Origin: an uncultured Lachnospiraceae bacterium
Lineage (GTDB): Bacteria; Bacillota; Clostridia; Lachnospirales; Lachnospiraceae
DNA: 11,323 nucleotides
Direction of reading: 5' to 3'
Assembly: GCA_910585765.1 (NCBI GenBank)
Contig: CAJUES010000086.1
Span: 1 to 11,323, forward strand
Shown piece by piece: positions 6,974 to 11,323 of the stretch. Made by a program: the position numbers and the translations under genes. Numbering within the stretch: position 1 is the stretch's first letter; each line of letters begins with the position of its first letter. Under the pieces are notes generated by a model. That model had not been told where the DNA came from. It made no database searches and was given only the letters and a program-made list of their open reading frames with translations.

Positions 6974-8320
6974 ATGGCAGGGGGGAAGAAAGGATTTTTC
7001 AGCCGCTTGAAAGAGGGCTTAAATAAGACAAGAGACAATATCGTGGCGGGGATCGACGCGGTGTTTTACGGTGCATCTGAGATCGATGATGATTTCTACG
7101 AGGAGCTTGAGGAGATCCTGATCATGGGGGATATCGGTGTCAACGCGACGAATGATATCATTGAGCGCATGAAGGACGAAGTGAAGAAGCGTCATCTCCG
7201 CCATCCTTCGGAGTGCAAGGAACTGTTGGTCGAGAGCATCAAGGAACAGATGTCTGTGGGCGAGACGGCGTATGACTTTGAGAAGAAGCAGTCTGTCATA
7301 TTTGTGATCGGCGTCAACGGCGTCGGAAAGACCACGTCTGTCGGCAAGCTTGCAAGTATCTTGAAGGGGCAGGGAAAGAAAGTGCTGATCGCCGCCGCAG
7401 ATACGTTCCGCGCCGCGGCAGGGGACCAGCTCGCGGAGTGGGCGCACCGCGCGGGCGTCGATATGATCGGCGGCGCAGACGGCGCGGATCCGGCGTCCGT
7501 GATATATGATGCCGTCAACGCTGCAAAGGCGAGGAAGGCCGATATACTGATCTGTGACACGGCAGGGCGTCTCCACAACAAAAAGAACCTTATGGAAGAG
7601 CTCAAGAAGATGAACCGCATCATAGACAGGGAGTTTCCGGATGCGCACAGGGAGAACCTGATCGTGCTCGACGGGACGACGGGGCAGAACGCGCTCTCAC
7701 AGGCGAGAGAGTTTGGCGAAGTGGCAAACCTGACTGGCGTCATTCTCACCAAGATGGACGGCACGGCAAAGGGCGGGATCGCGGTGGCGATCCAGTCAGA
7801 GCTGAATGTGCCGGTGAAATACATCGGCGTGGGCGAGACGATCGAGGATCTGCAGAAGTTTCATTCGGAGGAGTTTGTGAATGCGCTGTTTGATGTGAAG
7901 ACGGAGAAAAGTGCGGAGTCTGAGCGCGCAGATGAAGCATATGTAGATGAAGAGAACACCGATAAGACGTATGAAAATGAGGAGCACGCAGACAAAGCGT
8001 ATGCAGATGAAGGAAATGCAGATAAGGAGGAAGCGGATAAAGAGGATGTGGATATAGAGCAGACAAGTCTGACTGCGGATGCGCCCGGCGAAGGTGCAGC
8101 AGCAGACTCCTATGGGAGCGGAGAGGAGACACAGCCGGAGACTTTTGGAGACAGTGCGGCGAAAAATGACAGCAGTGTCATGGAAAACAATGACGCGGGC
8201 GACAGCGTCGCATGGAATTCAGGAGAGACGGACCAGGAAACGGTAGATCCTGACGGTACAGACTCCGACGCGGAGGACGCCGGAAAGTCCAAAAAGAAAA
8301 AGTGGTTTTTCTGGAAATAA
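6974..8320 (+). CDS. ftsY: Signal recognition particle receptor FtsY with acidic C-terminal tail
   Basis: FtsY is the SRP-receptor GTPase that docks Ffh-bound ribosomes at the membrane for cotranslational insertion. An amphipathic N-terminus (GFFSRLKEGLNKTR) leads into the N domain. The G domain carries G1 GVNGVGKTT (113-121), DTFRAAAGDQL (143-153), DTAGR (195-199) and TKMDG (259-263), and ends near NALFD (303-307). The catalytic NG part is complete. It is followed by about 140 extra residues, so the 448-residue protein is much longer than the usual 300-330 residues of Firmicutes. The tail is acidic, contains four 10-residue repeats (codons 7931-8050) and ends KKKKWFFWK. In E. coli the acidic extension is N-terminal; here it is C-terminal. 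Ribosome sites AGGAGG (6957-6962) and AGGA (6966-6969) precede the ATG, and smc ends 6 bp upstream. Confidence 0.95.
   Translation: MAGGKKGFFSRLKEGLNKTRDNIVAGIDAVFYGASEIDDDFYEELEEILIMGDIGVNATNDIIERMKDEVKKRHLRHPSECKELLVESIKEQMSVGETAYDFEKKQSVIFVIGVNGVGKTTSVGKLASILKGQGKKVLIAAADTFRAAAGDQLAEWAHRAGVDMIGGADGADPASVIYDAVNAAKARKADILICDTAGRLHNKKNLMEELKKMNRIIDREFPDAHRENLIVLDGTTGQNALSQAREFGEVANLTGVILTKMDGTAKGGIAVAIQSELNVPVKYIGVGETIEDLQKFHSEEFVNALFDVKTEKSAESERADEAYVDEENTDKTYENEEHADKAYADEGNADKEEADKEDVDIEQTSLTADAPGEGAAADSYGSGEETQPETFGDSAAKNDSSVMENNDAGDSVAWNSGETDQETVDPDGTDSDAEDAGKSKKKKWFFWK
7931..8050 (+). repeat. Four 30-bp in-frame tandem repeats in the FtsY tail
   Basis: Four consecutive 30-bp units at 7931-7960, 7961-7990, 7991-8020 and 8021-8050 encode DEAYVDEENT, DKTYENEEHA, DKAYADEGNA and DKEEADKEDV. 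Units 1-3 share the pattern D-[KE]-x-Y-x-x-E; unit 4 is more diverged. The DNA is imperfectly conserved (GATAAG..GTATG..GATGA cores), so the duplications are not recent. Because the unit length is a multiple of three, copy changes would keep the frame. Confidence 0.8.
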
Positions 8321-8381
8321 GATTCTGAGGATAAGATATTGAAATCAAGACGCTGAAAAAGATACGGGGAGGAAAGAAAAT

Positions 8382-9602
8382 ATGTCAGATATGCTCACAC
8401 TGGAAAAATTCGAGGAAGCATCAGAGCTCGTGAAGAAGGTCACGTCGGAGACAAAGCTGATCTACAGCGAGTACCTGAGCACCCAGACAGGAAACAAGGT
8501 TTATCTGAAACCTGAGAATATGCAGCTCACAGGAGCATATAAGCTCAGAGGGGCATATTATAAGATAAGCACGCTCTCGGACGAGGAGCGCGAGAAGGGA
8601 TTGATCACGGCGTCGGCGGGAAACCACGCGCAGGGTGTCGCTTACGCGGCGAAAAAGTACGGTGTGAAGGCAGTGATCGTGATGCCGACATCGACGCCGC
8701 TCATGAAGGTGAACCGCACGAAGGGATATGGTGCGGAGGTCATCCTGAAAGGAGATGTCTATGACGAGGCCTGCGAGTACGCCTATCAGCTGGCGGACGA
8801 GAAGGGCTATACCTTCATCCATCCGTTTGATGACCTGGCAGTTGCCACGGGGCAGGGAACGATCGCGATGGAGATCTTCAAGGAGCTTCCGCTGGTGGAT
8901 ATGATCCTCGTGCCGATCGGAGGGGGCGGACTTGCGACGGGAGTGTCGACGCTCGCGAAACTGCTCAATCCCAAGATCAAGGTGATCGGTGTGGAACCTG
9001 CAGGGGCAAACTGCATGCAGGAGTCACTGAAAGCAGGGGATGTTGTCACGCTTCCGGGTGTCAACACCATAGCCGACGGCACGGCAGTGAAAACGCCGGG
9101 AAAGAATATTTTCCCGTATATCAGGGACAATATAGATGAGATCATCACCGTGCCCGACGAGGAGCTGGTCGTATCTTTTCTCGATGTCGTGGAAAATCAC
9201 AAGATGATCGTCGAGAACTCGGGGCTGCTCGCGGTGGCTGCGCTGCGCCACCTCGATGTCAGGAATAAGAGGATCGTATCGATACTGAGCGGCGGAAATA
9301 TGGATATCATAACCATGTCGTCAGTGGTACAGCAGGGGCTGATCTTCAGGGACCGGATTTTTACGGTGTCTGTGCTGCTGCCTGACAAGCCGGGCGAGCT
9401 GGTGAAGGTGTCGGAGGTGATCGCGGCGCAGAGCGGCAATGTCATCAAGCTCGAGCACAACCAGTTTATCTCTATCAACAGAAGTGCGGCTGTGGAGCTT
9501 CGGATCACGCTTGAGACTTTCGGCACGGATCACAAGAACCAGATTGTCAAGGCATTGGAAGACAAGGGCTATCAGCCAAAACAGGTGCGGACAAATATAT
9601 AG
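8382..9602 (+). CDS. ilvA: Threonine ammonia-lyase with C-terminal ACT domain
   Basis: A pyridoxal-phosphate enzyme that deaminates threonine to 2-oxobutyrate and ammonia, feeding isoleucine synthesis or threonine catabolism. The PLP lysine is K54 in LTGAYKLRGA. SAGNHAQG (78-85) is the substrate/cofactor loop, and the glycine-rich phosphate-binding loop is GGGGLATG (180-187). A single ACT-type regulatory domain occupies about 325-406 (VSVLLPDKPGELVKV start). At 406 residues it is of the short, one-ACT-domain class rather than the longer E. coli IlvA with a two-part regulatory domain, so it could be biosynthetic or catabolic (TdcB-like). GGAGG (8368-8372) lies 9 bases before the ATG. The 61-bp gap after ftsY shows neither terminator nor clear promoter, so it is probably at the tail of the smc-ftsY transcript. 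Confidence 0.92.
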   Translation: MSDMLTLEKFEEASELVKKVTSETKLIYSEYLSTQTGNKVYLKPENMQLTGAYKLRGAYYKISTLSDEEREKGLITASAGNHAQGVAYAAKKYGVKAVIVMPTSTPLMKVNRTKGYGAEVILKGDVYDEACEYAYQLADEKGYTFIHPFDDLAVATGQGTIAMEIFKELPLVDMILVPIGGGGLATGVSTLAKLLNPKIKVIGVEPAGANCMQESLKAGDVVTLPGVNTIADGTAVKTPGKNIFPYIRDNIDEIITVPDEELVVSFLDVVENHKMIVENSGLLAVAALRHLDVRNKRIVSILSGGNMDIITMSSVVQQGLIFRDRIFTVSVLLPDKPGELVKVSEVIAAQSGNVIKLEHNQFISINRSAAVELRITLETFGTDHKNQIVKALEDKGYQPKQVRTNI

Positions 9603-9640
9603 GACGGCTATGGAATAAAAGAAAGTAACAGCGAGGCGCT

Positions 9641-10504
9641 ATGGAAAAAGAAGTTGCAAAAAAGGTGAAAAGTTATGTGATACTGACAGCGGCGGCAGTG
9701 ATCTATGCCGCTGCGATCAGTCTGTTCCTGGATCCCAACAATATCGCTCCCGGGGGTGTGACGGGCATTTCCATTCTGGTAAACCGTTTTACAAAGATAC
9801 CGACCGGTACAGTCAATATGCTCATCAACATCCCGATCGTCCTGCTGGGACTGTGGAAATTCGGATGGCGGTTTATCTTTTCGACGATGTATGTGCTGGC
9901 ATTGATCACTGTTTTTATCAACACTTTTGCGGCGCACGGGGCAGTGACCAGCGATCTGCTGATCGCGTCGGTGCTCGGCGGGGCTTTGATCGGTGTGGCG
10001 CTTGCGCTGGTGTTTAAGGCTGGGGCGACCACCGGCGGGATCGATATCATCGTCAAGGTTGTCCGCACAAGGCGCAGGCACATCAAGACAAACATTTTAT
10101 TCCTCGTCTTTGACAGCACGGTAATCCTTGCGTCGTGGCTCGTGTTTCAGGATCTGACGGTGGCATTTTATGCGGGGATTGCAGTGGCGACAGACTCGAT
10201 CGTGATGGATAAGATCCTGTACGGATCCGACGAGGCAAAGCTGGTCTATGTCATAAGCACGAAACCGATGCAGGTGAAGCAGAGGCTCTTTGACGAGCTT
10301 GACACCACGGCGACGATCATCACGGCGAGAGGGGCATACACCAATGAACCCAAGGAAGTGCTGATGATCGTCACGAGAAAACAGATGTACCCCAGGCTTG
10401 AGGAGATCGTGAAGGATGAGGACACTTCCGCGTTCATGATCGTGTCCTCCGCGAGTGAGATCTTTGGTGAGGGGTACAAGGATATCACGATGGAAAAAAT
10501 ATGA
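9641..10504 (+). CDS. YitT/DUF2179 family membrane protein
   Basis: A 287-residue integral membrane protein. Hydrophobic segments lie at about 12-30, 57-71, 77-96, 105-125 and 152-170. The family motifs NNIAPGGVTGI (33-43) and GATTGGIDII (128-137) are present. A cytosolic C-terminal DUF2179-type domain (about 198-285) includes TATIITARGAYTNEPKEVLM and ends EIFGEGYKDI. The transport substrate of YitT proteins is not established, so no function is assigned. The ribosome site is modest (GAGG, 9633-9636, four bases before ATG). It follows ilvA by 38 bp with no terminator, and a strong terminator follows its own stop. It is probably the last gene of the rnc-smc-ftsY-ilvA run. Confidence 0.88.
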   Translation: MEKEVAKKVKSYVILTAAAVIYAAAISLFLDPNNIAPGGVTGISILVNRFTKIPTGTVNMLINIPIVLLGLWKFGWRFIFSTMYVLALITVFINTFAAHGAVTSDLLIASVLGGALIGVALALVFKAGATTGGIDIIVKVVRTRRRHIKTNILFLVFDSTVILASWLVFQDLTVAFYAGIAVATDSIVMDKILYGSDEAKLVYVISTKPMQVKQRLFDELDTTATIITARGAYTNEPKEVLMIVTRKQMYPRLEEIVKDEDTSAFMIVSSASEIFGEGYKDITMEKI

Positions 10505-10522
10505 TCGACCATGCGATACATG

Positions 10523-10556
10523 AAAAAGACAGACGGGTTTACCTGTCTGTCTTTTT
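10523..10556. terminator. Strong bidirectional terminator
   Basis: AAAAAGACAGAC (10523-10534) is perfectly complementary to GTCTGTCTTTTT (10545-10556). GGG (10535-10537) pairs with CCT (10542-10544, one G-U), giving a 15-bp stem with a TTTA loop. The A-run on one side and the T-run on the other let it stop the yitT-family transcript and the converging minus-strand regulator gene. Confidence 0.9.
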
Positions 10557-10615
10557 GCGCACGGCACCCATAGAAAATGTGCCGGTAAAAACTGGCGGGT
10601 GTCATGTCCGGTTAT

Positions 10616-10828
10616 TCATTTATTAACTTTTTTGGAATTTGTCCGTTCTAAGAGATAGTCAATGCTCACATGATGAAAGTCAGCGATCGCAATTAGAACA
10701 CTTGTGGGAATATCCCGAGTGCCGTTCTCATAGTGGGAGTACGCGCGCTGGGACAGGTTCAGATGCTGGCTGATCTCGGTCTGAGTCAGATCAGCATCTT
10801 CTCGCAGATTCTTGATCCTGTAATATAT
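10616..10828 (-). CDS. Small XRE-type HTH regulator with apparent AUA start
   Basis: On the minus strand a frame of 70 codons reads IYYRIKNLREDADLTQTEIS, continues with QHLNLSQRAYSHYENGTR and ends in LLERTNSKKVNK before TGA (10618-10616). This is a complete Cro/C1-type DNA-binding domain: the helix-turn-helix spans about residues 15-34 (LTQTEIS..LSQRAYSHYE), and a helix with IDYLLERT closes the fold. Small regulators of this length are common in Clostridia. No ATG, GTG or TTG lies in frame between the upstream TGA and codon 54. A strong AAAGGAGG (10843-10836) sits exactly 7 bases before an ATA codon (10828-10826), so either AUA initiates or the start has been mutated. Targets are unknown; it lies divergent from the small membrane-protein gene at 11001. 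Confidence 0.75.
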   Translation of the reverse strand: MYYRIKNLREDADLTQTEISQHLNLSQRAYSHYENGTRDIPTSVLIAIADFHHVSIDYLLERTNSKKVNK

Positions 10829-10835
10829 GGGGATC

Positions 10836-10843
10836 CCTCCTTT
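10836..10843 (-). promoter_or_regulatory. Strong Shine-Dalgarno that fixes the regulator start
   Basis: The minus strand reads AAAGGAGG here, a near-perfect anti-16S match. Seven bases (GATCCCC) separate it from ATA at 10828-10826, the position where a normal ATG would be expected. Confidence 0.7.
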
Positions 10844-10925
10844 GATTAAAGTATGATTTCATATAGAACTATTAAGACAATATCTGAATAGCTACTTTCA
10901 TATTAATGTTGGCCAAATTATTCTA

Positions 10926-10954
10926 TTGACTTTTAGAACGTTTTGGGCTAAAGT
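10926..10954 (+). promoter_or_regulatory. Probable promoter for the small exported protein
   Basis: TTGACT (10926-10931), 17-bp spacer, TAAAGT (10949-10954; 4 of 6 matches to the -10). It would give a leader of about 40 nt before the ATG at 11001. It lies in the divergent region between the HTH gene and this gene, where the regulator could act. Confidence 0.5.
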
Positions 10955-11000
10955 GGTTATGGGATTAAGTATAGGAAACGTAGAAAGGAATTGCTGAAAA

Positions 11001-11246
11001 ATGAAAAAGACCATGAAAGCATTCAGATTCATATATTTTTTTGTCTGTTTTTTTATCCTGCTGGGGAACACCTCTTTTGCGTATATCGATCCGTCGGCAG
11101 TGACGTATGTGATCCAGGCGGTTGCGGGGGCAGCGATCGCAGTGGGGGCAGCGTGCACGGTCTACAGGCACAAGATCATGAAGTTTTTCCGCACCTGGAA
11201 AAAGAAGCGCGCGCGAAAGAAACATCAGTCCGCGGAACAAGAATAG
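11001..11246 (+). CDS. Small exported/membrane protein with AYIDP motif
   Basis: An 81-residue protein of unknown function. Residues 1-27 form a typical signal peptide: basic MKKTMKAFR, hydrophobic FIYFFVCFFILLG, then TSFA before Y28. The mature part begins YIDPSAVTYVIQ, followed by a second hydrophobic segment of about 34-54 rich in Ala/Gly. A strongly basic tail (RTWKKKRARKK) should stay cytosolic. If the signal peptide is not cleaved it would be a two-helix hairpin membrane protein. AAAGGA (10984-10989) is 11 bases from the ATG, rather far; the ATG at 11013 is an unlikely alternative. An [AS]YIDP motif right after a signal peptide recurs in small uncharacterised bacterial proteins, but I know of no assigned role. 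Confidence 0.65.
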   Translation: MKKTMKAFRFIYFFVCFFILLGNTSFAYIDPSAVTYVIQAVAGAAIAVGAACTVYRHKIMKFFRTWKKKRARKKHQSAEQE

Positions 11247-11270
11247 CGGAATACGGAGAACAGTGACATT

Positions 11271-11323
11271 ATGAATGAAACAGTATCAATCCCCCAGCTG
11301 AGCTGGGGGAATAACAGATGCAA
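11271..11323 (+). CDS. Possible start of a further gene (cut by window edge)
   Basis: An open frame from ATG 11271 reads MNETVSIPQLSWGNNRC to the window end. Its ribosome site is weak (GGAG at 11255-11258, 12 bases upstream) and its codons run over the palindrome at 11291-11309, so the frame may be incidental to a structured DNA or RNA element. No family can be recognised from 17 codons. Confidence 0.25.
   Translation, partial: MNETVSIPQLSWGNNRC
11291..11309. repeat. Perfect 19-bp palindrome at the right edge
   Basis: CCCCCAGCT (11291-11299), a central G, and AGCTGGGGG (11301-11309) are perfect reverse complements. As RNA or single-stranded DNA this forms a very stable GC hairpin with 8 paired bases and a 3-base loop. 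No T-run follows, so it is not an ordinary terminator. It could be a repeated palindromic element or the end hairpin of an insertion sequence. Confidence 0.6.

Noticed and set aside
9608..10081. 157-residue minus-strand frame opposite the YitT-family gene
   Set aside because: Overlaps a gene with clear family motifs and membrane segments; its composition (Asp/His/Arg/Gln-rich) is typical of an antisense shadow.
10562..10584. Hairpin CGGCAC/GTGCCG downstream of the HTH gene
   Set aside because: Only a 6-bp stem with an 11-base loop and no T-run on either strand; the adjacent 15-bp-stem terminator explains termination from both sides.
10898..11158. 86-residue minus-strand frame over the small exported-protein gene
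   Set aside because: No ribosome site and no recognisable features; the plus strand has a promoter, a ribosome site and a textbook signal peptide.

Overview
The window is a chromosomal segment from a low-to-mid GC Gram-positive bacterium of the class Clostridia, most likely a Lachnospiraceae member. The evidence is the gene order yceD-rpmF-plsX-acpP-rnc-smc-ftsY, Shine-Dalgarno sites of the AGGAGG type in front of most genes, sigma-A type promoters, and protein features typical of that group (zinc-ribbon L32, 1197-residue SMC, YitT/DUF2179 membrane protein). The species cannot be named from the sequence alone.

Left edge (1-405): AT-rich and not typical of the rest. It holds the 3' end of an unrecognised reading frame (to 182) and a 182-bp segment bounded by perfect 12-bp inverted repeats (150-161 and 318-329). 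A nearly identical 10-bp direct repeat lies outside each arm (139-148 and 331-340). This looks like a small non-autonomous insertion (MITE-like) or an invertible segment. It contains a promoter-like site and a perfect 7-3-7 palindrome. A fully consensus promoter (TTGACA-17-TATAAT, 350-378) then starts the main gene cluster.

Core cluster (406-8320): yceD (DUF177) and rpmF (L32) form a first unit closed by a 15-bp stem terminator. plsX and acpP (phosphatidic-acid and fatty-acid synthesis) form a second unit with its own promoter and a compact terminator overlapping the acpP stop codon. rnc, smc and ftsY (RNA processing, chromosome organisation, membrane-protein targeting) are packed with 6-8 bp gaps. 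FtsY has an unusual ~140-residue acidic C-terminal tail, built partly from four 10-residue repeats and ending in a basic-aromatic patch.

Downstream (8321-10560): a threonine ammonia-lyase with an ACT domain and a YitT-family membrane protein follow on the same strand. No terminator is visible between them and ftsY, and a 15-bp-stem bidirectional terminator closes the run.

Right edge (10561-11323): a small minus-strand HTH (XRE) regulator appears intact but has no ATG/GTG/TTG start; an AUA codon sits at ideal distance from a strong Shine-Dalgarno. It is divergent from a small exported/membrane protein of 81 residues with an AYIDP motif after its signal peptide. The window ends a few codons into a possible further gene that begins over a perfect 19-bp palindrome.
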